DNA of 64,000 nucleotides, taken from the NCBI GenBank assembly GCA_964017145.1, contig OZ024844.1, positions 2,914,001 through 2,978,000 on the forward strand, read 5' to 3'. Under the pieces are notes generated by a model, which worked only from the letters and a program-made list of their open reading frames with translations, did not search any database and had not been told where the DNA came from. Within the stretch, counting starts at the first letter, position 1; each line of letters starts with the position of its first letter. This stretch comes from Agrocybe praecox (taxonomy: Eukaryota; Basidiomycota; Agaricomycetes; Agaricales; Agrocybaceae). The position numbers were made by a program, and so were the translations under genes. Of the stretch, positions 1-12,200 are shown piece after piece.

Positions 1-1
1 T

Positions 2-905
2 ATACACACGGCTTGGGGTATCGAATGGAGGCCTTTCGGTCAACCGCGTCTCAAACGCCCACTAAAAAGTGTCGTCCTCGCACCAGGCGTAGCTGAAAAT
101 ATTGAGAGCGACATCAAGGCATTCTTGGACAGGCGGCAGTGGTACGCGGATAGAGGTTTGTTATCCTATTTTCTTAACTTGCGTTAAGCTTACGCGACTT
201 TAAGGCATACCCTATCGACGGGGTTATCTATTACATGGACCACCTGGATCAGGGAAAACTTCCTTTATTCAGGCACTTGCTGGATCCCTTTCATACGATA
301 TCTGTGTGCTCAATCTTTCTGAACGTGGTCTCGCCGACGATAAACTATTCCATTTACTTTCAAACGCTCCGGAGAGAAGTTTTGTGCTAATTGAAGATAT
401 CGACGCAGCATTTAATAAACGAGTTCAGACTTCGGAAGATGGGTAAGCCTCTACAAATTACAATTGATCTTAATCATCGTTCTTAGACTTTTTTGTTCGA
501 CATAATAGCTATCAATCATCAGTCACATTCTCGGGCTTCTTGAATGCACTAGACGGCGTTGCTTCTGGAGAGGAACGTATCATATTCATGACAACAAATC
601 ATGTCGAAAAATTAGACCCCGCGTTAATCCGGCCTGGCAGAGTCGACCTTATGCAAATGATCGACGACGCGACTCCGGAACAGGCTTGCATCTTGTTCGA
701 AAGGTTCTATGGCGGGAGGGATGTCCCTCAAGGCATCCCAGATGAAGAAGTGGCACGTTTATCAGCTACTCTACGGGTAATTATGCAGGAGGAGATGGAC
801 AAGGGACGGTCAGTTAGCATGGCTGCTCTGCAGGGATTTTTCATCCGCAATGATGCACAAGGAGCCGTCGCAAAATGTCAAGACTTATTTATGCAACGTA
901 GATGA
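2..905 (+). CDS. BCS1: BCS1-type mitochondrial AAA ATPase, C-terminal part (5' end outside window)
   Basis: This is the AAA module of Bcs1, the inner-membrane chaperone that translocates the folded Rieske iron-sulfur protein during complex III assembly (family knowledge). Exons are about 2-155, 205-442 and 509-905. The first exon holds the Bcs1-specific segment ending QWYADRG just before the ATPase core. The second holds Walker [11 protein letters not shown] and Walker [11 protein letters not shown]. The third holds the sensor segment IIFMTTNH and the arginine-finger region ALIRPGRVD. The N-terminal membrane helix and most of the Bcs1 domain lie left of the window. Basidiomycetes often carry several BCS1-like paralogues, so orthology to the true Bcs1 is less sure than family membership. 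It converges on BUD23, with stop codons 80 bp apart. Confidence 0.9.
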
Positions 906-985
906 TCTGATATCCTACATCTATAATACTAATGTTGGCTGGTTGGGAACATTCAAGAAAGAAAAAGCTGGATGTAAGTCGGCAC

Positions 986-2111
986 TTAGAATATGGCCCG
1001 TCTCTTGCGGCCAGTATACCTAGAGTCATTTGGAACATCATCTTTACCACGTCGTCGGTAGAGCTGGAAAGACATAACCACGTTACAAGAATCACAAATA
1101 AAATCAACTCTAGGCGCACCTCTTTTTTCTTCAGAATCCAATCCCGATCTTTCACACTCTTCCGTTTTCCGTTCTTCGTTCTTGTTCTTTCTCGCTCTCG
1201 TCGACGCTCAAATGCGACTTTACTGTCTTCCTCCTCTTCTCCTTGTAGGCCTTGTGGTAACTGTTGAGAGCCACCTCCGCCGACAAACAGGCATAAGAAA
1301 ACTTTCTTCGCCTTTTTGGAATTTGGGTAATCGACGACTATTCCTCCTCCAAAACCAGCTTTTTGGGCTATTGAAGTGATCAACTGTATCTGGTCATCTG
1401 ATGAAGGGTAGAACTGTAGGACAGCTCGAGATGGATTGCGCATAGCGGAATGGAGGGTGGTAAAAAATCGGTTTAACCGGTGGGGAGGTGAAGACGTTGG
1501 GTGCGATGTTTCTGCGTTGAGCAACCACTGGATGACGGAGATGCTGCAAAAATTGAACAAAAACAAGCATCAAGTTTGGGGAGATAAATTACCTTATCAC
1601 GCCGTCAAAGCTTCCAGGCCTGAAACCGAACCCTTGGCCAATGTCCTGGAGGAAAAGATCACCCTCGACCTCTCTTTCAAGAGCAACCTCTGGATTGCGA
1701 AAAGTTTTTAAAACCAAAGTGTTAACAGCAAAATAATATGACGGACCTAGCATGCTCGGTGCAATATCAACACCAGCCCAGATATAGCCTTCCTCGTCTA
1801 AAATTTCGCCGGAAAGTCCTGAACCACAGCCTACATCCAAAAGATATGCAGGATGATCTGGAGGGAGGTTTAGCAGCTCCAAAGCTCTATATGTCATGTC
1901 GGCTTGGATCTGCTGGTTTCTCGTACTGAATACACAGCATTTAATAGGTCGCTCGCATATAGCATATCGGTATATACTTGCTTTTGGGTGTACTTTTTGG
2001 CTTCTATATCGCCATAATACTTTTGAGGGCGGCAAATGAGTTTCATTCGGATTTGTAGAAATTTTTGACTCGTACTATCTCTGGAGGCGCCACAAGTTCT
2101 GGTCTAGACAT
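986..2111 (-). CDS. BUD23: 18S rRNA (guanine-N7) methyltransferase Bud23
   Basis: SAM-dependent methyltransferase that, with Trm112, makes m7G in 18S rRNA and supports 40S export (family knowledge). The protein opens MSRPELVAPPEIYYG, the conserved family start. The SAM-binding motif LLDVGCGSGLSGE and the motif GVDIAPSML follow. Then come the core segment ISVIQWLLNAE and PNSKKAKKVFLCLF. The basic C-terminal tail ends DSRYTGRKRRAIF and is carried on a separate last exon. Five introns are needed. The one at 1926-1981 has a GC-AG donor (GCAAGT), and only that donor keeps the frame and restores KKYTQN. The start at 2111 is the ATG that gives the conserved N-terminus. Confidence 0.93.
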
Positions 2112-2381
2112 ATTATACGGACTTTTTGATTAAACAACGAAGAAGTATGCTCTGAGAGCGCAAGGCGTAAGTGAGTGGTGGTGGTAGATGGAAAAGTGAA
2201 TGATCTAATTTAGCAAGGCCGATCAGTTTGTTTGATGCCGCTCATTGATCATAGTCAAGTATGTATGTAGCAGAAAACCAGCATCTAATGAAGAAATCAA
2301 GCAATAGCTGCCGTTTCATAGGACAGGTATCATTACAGAATTACTTTAATAAAACATGACGAAGCCTTGATTAACGATAAT

Positions 2382-3169
2382 TTAATCATCGCCTACTGGA
2401 ACCTCTTCTTCCAGATATTTCACCAGTTTAACGCGAATTTCTGTACTGTCATCCCCTCGCAAAACGTCGGAGATAAATTCAGCCTGGACCTGAAGTTGAA
2501 CCTATAGTTATTTTGTCAGATACAAGTCGCGGTCACTACCATTTTGAAATACCATCTCAAGAGCACCGCGTAGAACACCACACAGAACATTGCTAAACCA
2601 TAAACCACCTTCGAGCGCTTCGTCCGGTAGTTCAACAAATTCCGCAAGAGGGTTCTCTTCTAGCGTCAAAGTAAAGGTTGCTCCTGCAGCAGCAGCTTGT
2701 GATATTGATGCGTTGCTTGTGGGTCGACTGGGGGATGCAGGAGGTTGGGCAGCACCGTGCGTTACGATAGGGGAAATGTTCAGGAATGACTTGAATCCAA
2801 CCTATGCACGAGAAAAGATTTAAGAAAAGGGGTAAATGCACAAATAAATGAGCTGACCTTAGCCACAACTTCTCCGACCTCTTTGAAGTCAGCACATCGT
2901 CCCAGATTTGACTTGGCTAAGAAGTCCTCGATCAGTCTGGTCCCAATGTTATAGCCCATTTTCTCTAGCTGTTTGTTAACTTCTTCGTAGTCTTCATAAT
3001 CTTGAATGAGCTGCACGACTAAAGCGCCATATGTAAGGGCAAACAGTTCTGCATTCTACAGACATCAGTTCAATGTCTGTAGTGGGAGCTGGACCCCTAC
3101 AATCTTTTCCGGACGACCCTTCCAAAGTTCTTCTCCGATAGTTTTGTACTGCTTATTGCTAGCTGCCAT
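2382..3169 (-). CDS. BET3: TRAPP complex subunit Bet3 (TRAPPC3)
   Basis: Core subunit of the TRAPP tethering complexes and Ypt1/Rab1 exchange factor in ER-Golgi traffic (family knowledge). The first exon gives [19 protein letters not shown]. Next come [20 protein letters not shown] and the family hallmark [17 protein letters not shown]. The C-terminal half has FKSFLNISP followed by [12 protein letters not shown] and [11 protein letters not shown] low-complexity Ser/Ala insert at about 2690-2750, between the two halves, is longer than in animal Bet3. It ends VPVGDD. At least four short introns interrupt it. BUD23 lies head-to-tail downstream on the same strand. Confidence 0.92.
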
Positions 3170-3425
3170 GTGCGAGATCTGAGCTTGTCAAGTTTCTAAG
3201 ATTTGATATGATGTGGTTGAGGTGCAAGTAGTAAACAGCGCGTGATGTCACGAAAACTCTGCTAGGAAATAAATAAATAATCCTCAAAATTAGACGCGGT
3301 CTCCAAGTGTCCATACATCAATGGTCAAATAAGTCATGGAATATATTAGGCGCAGAAGTGTGTGGATGCTGTACAAGGTTTGGTAACGTCTAATGAAAAT
3401 GACCAAAAGGACCCGAACCACGCGT

Positions 3426-3984
3426 TTAATGTCGGTCCAATCTGTTGAGTTTCCTCGCTGTTTTCGCGTTGTTTTGAGTATTCTGTCCTCTGACGGGAAG
3501 GTGCATAGCGTGTCTTCTTCCAACATAACTTCCAATCATACGTTGATGAGCGATATTCTCCCTTACTTCTCTCCTCAGCTCTGACTCGATTTTCAGGTTC
3601 TTCAACGGGTCCGAATTCTTCACCTTTTTCTTCTTGTAGGCTTCAAGGAATTGCGTTTGCAGTTCTTGCGTTGAAACGGAGGTTGAAGGGGGGACATAGT
3701 CGGGGGTAGCGAGAGGGTATCTGGGTAACGGAGGAGCCGTTCCGGGAGAGGAAAGGAAGGAGGCAAGCGAGGTCACTTGGAACGGCGAAAGGTCCTTGAC
3801 TTTGCATTTATCGTGAACTTGAAGCCTGGCACAGAGGCGATGTGCGGTGTGGTGGCCAATGCCGTATATTGAGGTCAACGCATACTGATTTCCAGAAAGT
3901 CAGAAAAGGTGAAATGGCCACGATAAATGCACTGACTCTGGCCAATTTGTTGTCCGGGAGGTTGATCCCAAGGATATGGACCAT
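3426..3984 (-). CDS. SWS2: Mitochondrial small-subunit ribosomal protein uS13m
   Basis: uS13 sits in the head of the small subunit and contacts tRNA and the subunit bridge (family knowledge). The short first exon reads [16 protein letters not shown], the typical uS13 start. A short intron joins it to [18 protein letters not shown], the helix-two-turn-helix segment. The C-terminal RNA-binding part [20 protein letters not shown] and [10 protein letters not shown] is typical of the bacterial/mitochondrial branch. A linker rich in Pro and Ser ([13 protein letters not shown]) separates the halves, as in other fungal mitochondrial homologues. It diverges from the XAP5 gene, with 134 bp between the start codons. 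Confidence 0.92.
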
Positions 3985-4118
3985 TCTTCAGTGAGTGGGT
4001 CTTTCCCAAATTGAAATTTCGGGTCAAGAGGAGGGATTGTCACGATCACGGGGGTAATTGAAGCTCCGACCACTACTGAGCTCCCGTCGTTTCCTCTCAA
4101 AGTTGATCCCAATCCACA

Positions 4119-5393
4119 ATGTCTGCCAATAAAGCTGAAGGTCGACGCGAAGATGCTCTCGCTAAGCAACGAAACCAGATGCGTGAAGAATATGAAAGGC
4201 AGAAGCAAACCCTCATAAACGAAACCGAGAAAGCTCGTCCTTCAGCAAACCGTTTCGTCGGTCAGAATGATTCCATGGAGGAAACTCTGAAGAACAGCAC
4301 CGTTGGTTTGGTCCGTCTAGAAGATTTTCAACAGAGAAGAAAGGAGTTGGAGGAGGCAAAGGCACGGGAGGCAGCTCGGTCTAACGATTTGAAGTATGTT
4401 CCATTTCTTCTTATTCGTGAACCTCTCTTTTCGAAAGTCAGATTACTTATAGGATGTTGAGAAAACCTTCAGAGATGACGCAAGAAAGGCAAAGAAGCGC
4501 AAGAAGATGGCAAAAGCGACCTTGTCCTTTGCTATGGACGACGACGAAGAAGAAGTCAATGGTGACATGAATGACGGACTTTCAGGAAATCGAGACGACG
4601 AAGCACCAGCCCTCAAACGTAGCAGGTTGAAGAAGAATCCCAACGTCGATACATCTTTTTTGCCTGACAGGGAAAGAGAAGAAGCGGAAAGGAAAGAAAG
4701 AGAGCGACTTCGTGTAGAGTGGCTCTCAAAGCAGGAAACTACAAAGAAGGAAGAGATAGAAGTCGTGTACTCTTACTGGGATGGTAGTGGTCACAGAAAG
4801 AGCGTAACCGTAAGTGATCTCTATCTACATTGATGAATTACAGGCCGAATGTGCTCATCTCGATGGTTTAGTGCAAGAAAGGCGACGATGTCGGTTCTTT
4901 CCTTGAAAAGTGCCGTGCTCAATTTCCAGAACTACGCGGTGTAAGCGTCGATAATCTGATGTATGTTAAAGTGAGTTAAGACCTTCTATTATATTGAATT
5001 GATATACTGAATGCAAGTAGGAGGATTTGATCATACCTCATGTGAGTTCGTCAATATCACACGAACAACAATTTATTCAACAATTTTGTCCAAAGCATTA
5101 TACATTCTACGATTTCATAGTGAATAAAGCACGGGGAAAATCGGGGCCTTTATTCAATTTCGATGTTCACGACGATGTCAGATTGCTGGCAGATGCCACC
5201 AAAGAAAAGGACGAATCTCATGCGGGCAAGGTTGTTGAACGAAGTTACTATCAGAGAAATAAGCATATATTTCCTGCATCGCGCTGGGAGGTATGTATCT
5301 CTCTGATATCTGCGCTTACTTCAAATTTTTGATCCTTATCATGCATAGGTCTTCGATCCTGAAAAGAATTACGGGAAATATTCTATAGCATAG
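4119..5393 (+). CDS. XAP5/FAM50 family nuclear protein
   Basis: XAP5/FAM50 proteins are nuclear proteins linked to chromatin and spliceosome function (family knowledge). A charged N-terminal coiled coil contains the family motif [11 protein letters not shown]. An acidic stretch MDDDEEE and the signature [16 protein letters not shown] follow. The C-terminal XAP5 domain carries [45 protein letters not shown] and [10 protein letters not shown]. It ends NYGKYSIA. Six exons are joined by short introns. The first intron runs 4394-4472: the TTCAG acceptor at 4472, not the TATAG at 4452, keeps the frame, so an apparent frameshift disappears. Confidence 0.93.
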
Positions 5394-5604
5394 TTGTGCA
5401 TAGGACTACATAGTACATAGACACGCTGAGAATACTATATTTTGGTCATAAATTCCAGGGATGGATAGTTCTAGTATAAGGGAACAAAAAGGTTATGATT
5501 GCTTTGACAGTGCGCCCGTTGCAGCTTGAATGTGGAGAAAGAATGCCCATTCAAAAATAATGCAAGTGCCGTCCAATGCACTGAACGAGATAGCAAAAGA
5601 GAAA

Positions 5605-5695
5605 TGGGGGCACCGCGGATCGAACGCGGGACCTTTAGAATACAACCCTCGCAGGCCACTTCAGTCTACTGCTCTCCCAACTGAGCTATGCCCCC
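5605..5695 (-). tRNA. tRNA-Phe (anticodon GAA) with an 18-nt intron
   Basis: Reading the minus strand, GGGGGCA pairs with TGCCCCC as the acceptor stem and the discriminator base is A. The D arm is GCTCAGTTGGGAGAGC. The anticodon loop begins CTGAAG, with GAA at 5660-5662. The T arm is CCGCG-TTCGATC-CGCGG. An intron lies just 3' of position 37, at 5641-5658, the canonical place for eukaryotic nuclear tRNA introns. Mature length is 73 nt plus an 18-nt intron, matching the 91-nt span. The anticodon-stem base pair 27-43 is G-A, a mild irregularity. Confidence 0.93.
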
Positions 5696-7403
5696 ATATG
5701 GAAGGTCTAAGAAATGGCGCACCCTGTCCAGAGAGCACTGATGTGGCTGCTTCAACCTTGTCTAGTCAACAGTGTCCACCATCGCCAGTGGATATCCACA
5801 TCGCCTCAAACGTGGATATCCATGCTCACCATGGGCATGGCGATCACCTAATTTAGTATAGATTGTGATGTATATGTCAAATCGCTGTGCCGCACTGCCG
5901 AAAACTAACTATGAAAGATTGGAACAGTGAGAAATGTCGTTACAATCGTAAAAATCATCCCGGGGCGCCTCAGCATCAAGATCTAACAGCCGCTGCAATG
6001 GGTGTTTTTTCGTCGGTTTCTCAGTTTAAACTATTTATAGCTACATATTTAACTTAATATCGGGAAGAAAGAGTGTGAGTTGATACTCAAAAACTTGTTT
6101 GAACATCACCAATGTGCGTGTTGAAGACGTTCTGACCCGTTCTAACGCGTCATTGATGCGTAAATTCTGCGCTTCCGGACGTGGCAAAAATTCCTATGAA
6201 ATTTAATTGTTCGCAAGTCGCCGCCATCAAATTGAACTTGGTGCGTTGCTTTGTTTTGCAAGCGCCCAATTGGGAAGGATGTGACCGGTCGTTCAATGCG
6301 ATCTGTTCTCTGTTGAACTATGTCACTGTACCTGACGGATCCTATAATCGTAGATTCGTAGTGAGTATGTAGACTCGTTGTTCTGCGATCTCCGATATAC
6401 CGACCCGATCTCACAGTAGCCCATTGTCTGCCGGAACATGCTTCTTCTTACTACCTACAAGAATGTAATCTCGCTTGTTGCTTTTTCCTGAACTGTGGTA
6501 ATTAGGACCAAGCAAACATGTCTTACTGGTATTACGAGGCTTAAGATTTGTCCCAGAAGTAGTATTTGCTAATTCGGACGTGAAGTTCTGTTATACCTAA
6601 GCGGCACGGGCTAGTGGTTCAAGGTTTCCCAAGGCATGTTTACCATTGAATATTGATTACTCGTAGTTGCACTGTTGACTCCAAAAAGTATAATTTACCT
6701 CTTAAAGATCATCATTCACACAACGATACTGAGCTCATAAACGTGCTAAGGCTCATTGTTTCATTGTTTCGCACGAAGTACTATGAGATTTACCTTGTCG
6801 TAGCATTGACTAGGCTTAGGTAGCACGTGCGCGCTGTCGAAGCGCCCAATAGTCCACGAGTCCACAACACAATTATATCTAGTGGACTCCATTGATATCC
6901 TAATATGGTATATCATTTTCCATTCCAATCTAACCTACACTATGTACCCTAGGACGGGTTTTTAAATCTTGACAAATTCCTCGCATATGAGACCATTCAA
7001 CGTTCGCTTGCATTTTCCGACGACCATTATTTCACATAACCGAGCTACAGACACCTCTTGGTGAATAAACGAAGGAGGGGCCCTCCCTGATACGTAGGGG
7101 CCGACTCGCTAGTATAAAATTCGGGGTATGGGTTGCTTTTCTGTTCTCTATCTGCGAAGAATCCTCCCACTTCTTATCCTTACTATCAGCCGCCACTTGA
7201 AATATCCTGCCCACCCCCCCACCCTCCTCCACCCAGTCTCTGCGTTTCTGTGTGTCTCTCTCTCCGAGAAGATTCAAAAAAGGATACTCGGTATCATAAT
7301 ATACCAAGTCGCCCACCTCCATCTACGCACCCAAAAGTAAAATAAACTCGGAACGAAACAAACCTAAACCAAAAACGAACCCAGAAACATAAAAATAAAT
7401 AAA
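5696..7403. other. Gene-poor intergenic stretch
   Basis: No open frame here looks coding on either strand. A perfect 12-bp palindrome GTGGATATCCAC lies at 5788-5799, with a near copy at 5812-5823. The right end (7113-7403) looks like the promoter and CT-rich leader of the small gene that follows. Confidence 0.5.
7113..7120 (+). promoter_or_regulatory. TATA box before a pyrimidine-rich leader
   Basis: TATAAAAT stands about 290 bp upstream of the ATG at 7404. A pyrimidine-rich run (about 7200-7262) lies between them, a common layout for well-expressed basidiomycete genes. The assignment is positional only. Confidence 0.4.
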
Positions 7404-7589
7404 ATGGATCCAACCCTCCGCAAGACCCTCCGAATGGAAGTAATCACCATCCTGATCCGCGACATGGGTATATTGCAGGGCAACCTCGCAGCAGAGATGG
7501 CTACGTACGATAATGGTGGCCCACTCACAGGCAACGTGAAGCTCGCGGCTGAGGCGGCGCTGGCGAAGTATCAGGCGCAAAGGAAGTGA
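7404..7589 (+). CDS. Small hypothetical protein, 61 aa
   Basis: I do not recognise the family. The frame starts at an ATG preceded by an A-rich context (AAATAAAATGG). It reads MDPTLRKTLRMEVITILIRD and ends ALAKYQAQRK. Composition is soluble and helix-prone, with no signal peptide or membrane segment. Codons are GC-rich at third positions (CTC, CGC, ATC, GGC), unlike the AT-rich flanks, which argues for coding. A TATA box and a CT-rich leader lie upstream. No intron is needed. It could be an orphan or a small stress-type protein; function is unknown. Confidence 0.5.
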   Translation: MDPTLRKTLRMEVITILIRDMGILQGNLAAEMATYDNGGPLTGNVKLAAEAALAKYQAQRK

Positions 7590-9238
7590 TTATGCGAGGG
7601 TCATAAAAATAACTGCTGGTACGACTGCGACTGCAAGTAAGCCCTTTGGATTGATCTTTGCGTGTGCGTATGGCGTGGCGGCGAATGTTAAGTTATGTAT
7701 GTGCTGGCGACTATCGACTACCTGGAACTGAAGCGACGACTATTATCACCCGCATATCAAAATCAAAATTGCGACGACGACTACTAGTTCCACTATAGTA
7801 CCTGTCCTACATACAGACTCGTTATTTTCTCTATTCTTTTTCTCTTGTATATTAGAATATTTCAATGAACCTGTATCATTTCTTGCCGTTATACTACCGC
7901 TAGTACGGTCATTTCTGAAACATGTTCGTGATAAGGGGGACTACTCCAAAGACTCAGGCTGGGTCAATGGAGTAGGACGACTGACCACTGATATGTTGAG
8001 GAATGGACATTGATTCTGTGTGCCCGAATATCATAGTATATACTCTTCAAAAAATTTCATTAATCCAAATTTTATAAGTTAAAATGGATAGACAGTGGCG
8101 AGAGTGAAGGGTGCGTCATTGGGAGGGGTGAATGAGTGTCGTCCCCCGTCCAAAGGACACAATCGTTAATTGTTAATTAAGTATTAGTCACTATCATGCG
8201 AATTCTAGAAATTATATCGCTACAAGAGCCGCCTGTAGTATATGATGACGCTAGCCAGACATCGCCTTCTGATATGATACAATTCGAAGAAATTTCAAAC
8301 GCTGCGCTTCAAAATACAGCGATGACATTCTAGATGGAATTTAGCGATGAGGTGAAACGGTGAGTAAAATTGAGAATCTGAATTCTCTGAACATTTCCCA
8401 AGCGTGACACTGGAAATAGAAAACTTCCATCAGTTTTATAGAGTCATCCACGGATATTTTAAACTGATAACATCTCGCATGAATGAGTGCCATACTAGCA
8501 CCATATAAGTTCTTCCAATTAGGGTATACACAAATATTTACTTTGGGATTTTGGATGGTAAGACATTGGGAGGCAAGGACATTACAATAGGCGCCCATCC
8601 CGGACTCACCTCTGGATCGAAACTCCGCATGTAAAAATAGAACTAATAGCCGCCACCGCCCCAGTATCAATAAAAATACTTTATGTCGAGGATTTTAGAT
8701 TTTCAGTGTGTTTGTCACATCCTTTCGAACGCTTTGCTGTTCAAATTTCAAATCGAATAAATTCATACTTTTCCATTAAAGTATTCAGTCTTCGACAGCA
8801 GGGTTCACTGTGTTTCCCACAATCAAGCAAGTTATATAAGTACAGGAATAAAAGAAAGTTTTAATCCAAAGAGTAAACAAACGAATGAGATAAAAAGTAA
8901 GGGTCTGAAGGTCATTGCAGTTGGTATTCGCCTTGAGGTATCACCGTTGAAGTCCTTAAAAAATTGGAAAATATAGAAGACTAGAAGTTTAATGTAATGT
9001 AGAACATGGACAAAAAAGAACGAAGGCTAGTCATGAGCATGTAGAAATTTGTGAAGAGAGGGTGAGGAACGTCCCGCTAAAAAGCGCCAAAAGGAAGGAG
9101 TGAGAAGATACAGAACAAAAGGCATAAATAAAGGGAAAAAGCCATATAGAAACGCAAAGAGTAGTAGTAAATCCCAAAAAGAAAAAGAAAAGAAAAATCG
9201 AGTAAAAAGAGCATATGCGTACGTGAATTCAAATTTCG
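7590..9238. other. Intergenic stretch, AT-rich, no supported gene
   Basis: This holds the 3' flank of the small gene and the 3' flank of the LIM gene. The longest frame (8341-8670, minus) has no coding character and no recognisable domain. An A-rich segment lies at about 9100-9210. I see no repeats or RNA genes. Confidence 0.4.
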
Positions 9239-12200
9239 TTATCGCAGACCACTATCACCCACGCCTGGAGAGGCATTGGCAGCACCGCCTGCCAAATCAA
9301 TGAACCTCGTAACTCGCTTCTTGGCCCTCCTATCTCTCCTCTGACTATCATCCTCGCTTCCGCTACCTCGTCCACTACCACTACCACCGTAGCCGTAACG
9401 AGAAGAAGCATTCGCGTGGCGTTCACAAAGCATCCTGCCATCCACCTCCCAGTATTCTTCGAGTCTCACGCCACAGTCTCTGTCTAAATCGCCTGCGTAG
9501 AATTCGCATGTCATGTGTTCTGGATGATAGCGATCGCCGGTGTGTGATACTGCACAAGGTCCTTCTATGGGTTGTCCGCAGAGAGCAGCCGCACACAAAG
9601 AGTCGTTGGCTTCGTGATAGTGGTAAGCGCAGAGAGGCTTGCCGTCATAAACGTAGAAGGATTTATCTGGGAAGGGTTTCTTTAGGGGGGAAGAAAAAAA
9701 AAAGTCAGATTTTGAATTCAATGTACAAATTAGATTAAGATCAACATGAGGATAACGTACATTGCATACATGGCAGTTGAAGCACTCCTTGTGATATTTG
9801 CCCTTGAGCTGACCGTCGGAGGAAGAAACTGCTTGTTTCTCGATGGGAAGGTTACACCTTCGGCACTGTTAGAATAGTAAACATCCGTTGGGAAAAGAAC
9901 ATTCATCAGTAAACATTCATGCATTCATACGTCAAGAAAAAAGTGCAGATATGGCCGCGAAGAAGGTAGAATCGGAAAAGGAGTCAGAGTTGTCAACCGC
10001 CACCCATAGTTATCAGAATCAGATAGTCTCTTCCACGTCGAACAGAACCTTAAATCAAGAAAATTTTCGTTTTAACACCTACCTTTGGCAAATACATCCC
10101 TTTCCAACATTTCTCGCACAACACCCCACCGGTCTTGGACTCGGCACCAACGCTAACCCACCTACCATCGTCCACCACCTTCCTGCAGCGGACGCACGTC
10201 TTGGGAGTCGGGCGTCTCTTCTTCGGTACCAAACCGCCAGTACCGCCACCTGCAGCCCCAGATGAGCTGGAAGGGATCAAAGCCTTGTCCCTCTCCAAAG
10301 TCGGACTCGTCATAGAACGAGTCGGTAGCTTAATAGGCCGGCTGGTTTCAGGAGACTGGACAGTCTTGCTGCGTGCCAAAGTGTCCTCACTATACTCGCC
10401 CCTGTCTTTGTCCCTATCTGCCCTGCGAGTAGCGCTCTTCATCGTAGCACTACCGATGCCGTTCACCACATTCATCGCACGTCCTCGGGCCTCAGGCTCC
10501 TCGTTAACCTGAATGGTCAGATTCCTTTCTCTGCCTTTCCCAAGCGCACGTTCTCCTCTATCGACCCCTCGTTCCAGACTCAAGCCAACACTCCCATCTC
10601 TCCTTCCATCCCTCTTCATATCCACAGCGCCACCTTCGTCCCTCCTACTTCTCGAACTATCCGCTCTCTTGGGTACGCCGGGTCCTCCAAGCTTGGAATA
10701 ATCGCCAGCATTAACCGACTGTATCGAATTCGAGCGCGACAAGCCCAGAGCAGCAGCAATAGCAGCAGCCGAGTCCGCTCTCGTGCGTACGCCATGCTTC
10801 GACGGCGATCCTCCGGTCTCGGCACCATTCGCTGACGTTGAAGAGTAATTCGAGGATATAGAGCCTTCTCTCGAGTGACTCAGCCCCATCCTCAGCGCAG
10901 AGGCCGAGACAGCGCTTGATTGGGACAATGAATGGGCATGCGAAGAGGTTGTCACTGAAGAGTTTAACCTTCCATTTACATGGCTCCCATCTCGGTCGGT
11001 GCTCACGCTCCTCGTTCGACTAGAAACCGAACCGAATTGAGCATGTCCCTTCTTAGAAGCAGCAGCATCCCTCGAGGAGCCAGCAGAAGTTCCACTGTCA
11101 TTCAACGGCAAGCCAGGCAAAACCGCAGCGCCCGTCCTGGTTCTACTCCCACTCATGCTCCGTGCACCAAGTACCGCTCCACTCCCTCTTGGCCGTCTGT
11201 CTCGGCTATCGTCTCTCCGACTACTGCTCGTGCTGCTCGCGGTCCCATTCCTTCCTAACATCGCAGACCCAATACCCATCCCAGGTCCACTTTGGCTCTG
11301 ACCAGGATTATGACCCTTACTTTTCCCCTTCTCACTTAACCCCCGCCTTCTCCTCTCAGCCCTAGCCAAACCCGCATCCAGATCGTTTTCATCATCGAAA
11401 CCATAATCATCAGCGCCGTCGTATTTGCTCCTACTATCGTTATCCTCGTAGTCCGTTGAGTCCGCATATGCCAGACCTCCATACTCCGAATCGGAGTCGA
11501 TAGGTGACGGAGGAGGTGGAACTTCCTTCTCTCTCGCGATATTATTCCTCTCAGTTGGTATTGGTGTCCGTTCGCGCTGGTACATCGAGGAAGACACAGA
11601 ACTGGCGCTTTGCGACCGCTCGACACCTGTCGAGTTCTTCAGTTTGTCAAAGAAAGGAAGTCGACCACCAGCACTGGGAGATACAGCTGACAGTGGGGTA
11701 TTGATATTCGGATTCAAATTGTTATTACTGAGTGCAGCGGGCGGTATCTGCAGAGTAGGTTTAACACCAACCGGCGCTGTCTGGGGGAATTCAGGTTGTG
11801 CAGGTGGAGAAGTTGGACCTCCCGGTGAATGAGATGAATATCCAGACCCTGCGGATAGTGGCGGTGTTGAAGTTGCTATAGGATCGAAATGAAAGCAAAG
11901 GTGGGTAAGAAATCAGCAAAGTCGTGATGATTATGTTTCAAAGAGTATATTTAATATTAGTCGGGGAGAGGGGTAGATAAACACGAATGGGTGCGTTTCG
12001 TACGAGTTGGTGATACCCGGAAGCAGTATGCCCAGAACAACGTAAGGTGGAGAAAGAAGAAGACAGAAGCACGGAAACATTTAGGATCAATCTCTATTGG
12101 AGAACTATTGATCGGAAATGAACATAGGAAGATGTACTCACATCGAGAAGCGGCATCGATATCCAAAAACTGAGGTGCGTTCGGACGTCCCATCCCATTA

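Noticed and set aside
4394..4474. Apparent frameshift in the XAP5/FAM50 gene at intron 1.
   Set aside because: Using the TTCAG acceptor at 4472 instead of TATAG at 4452 restores the frame exactly.
5788..5823. Palindromes GTGGATATCCAC and GTGGATATCCAT.
   Set aside because: Short, close to a tRNA, and no wider structure; not enough to call an operator or element end.
8341..8670. A minus-strand frame containing GESGMGAY, the C-terminal motif of aldehyde dehydrogenases.
   Set aside because: No other dehydrogenase sequence lies up- or downstream in any frame; the eight residues look like chance.
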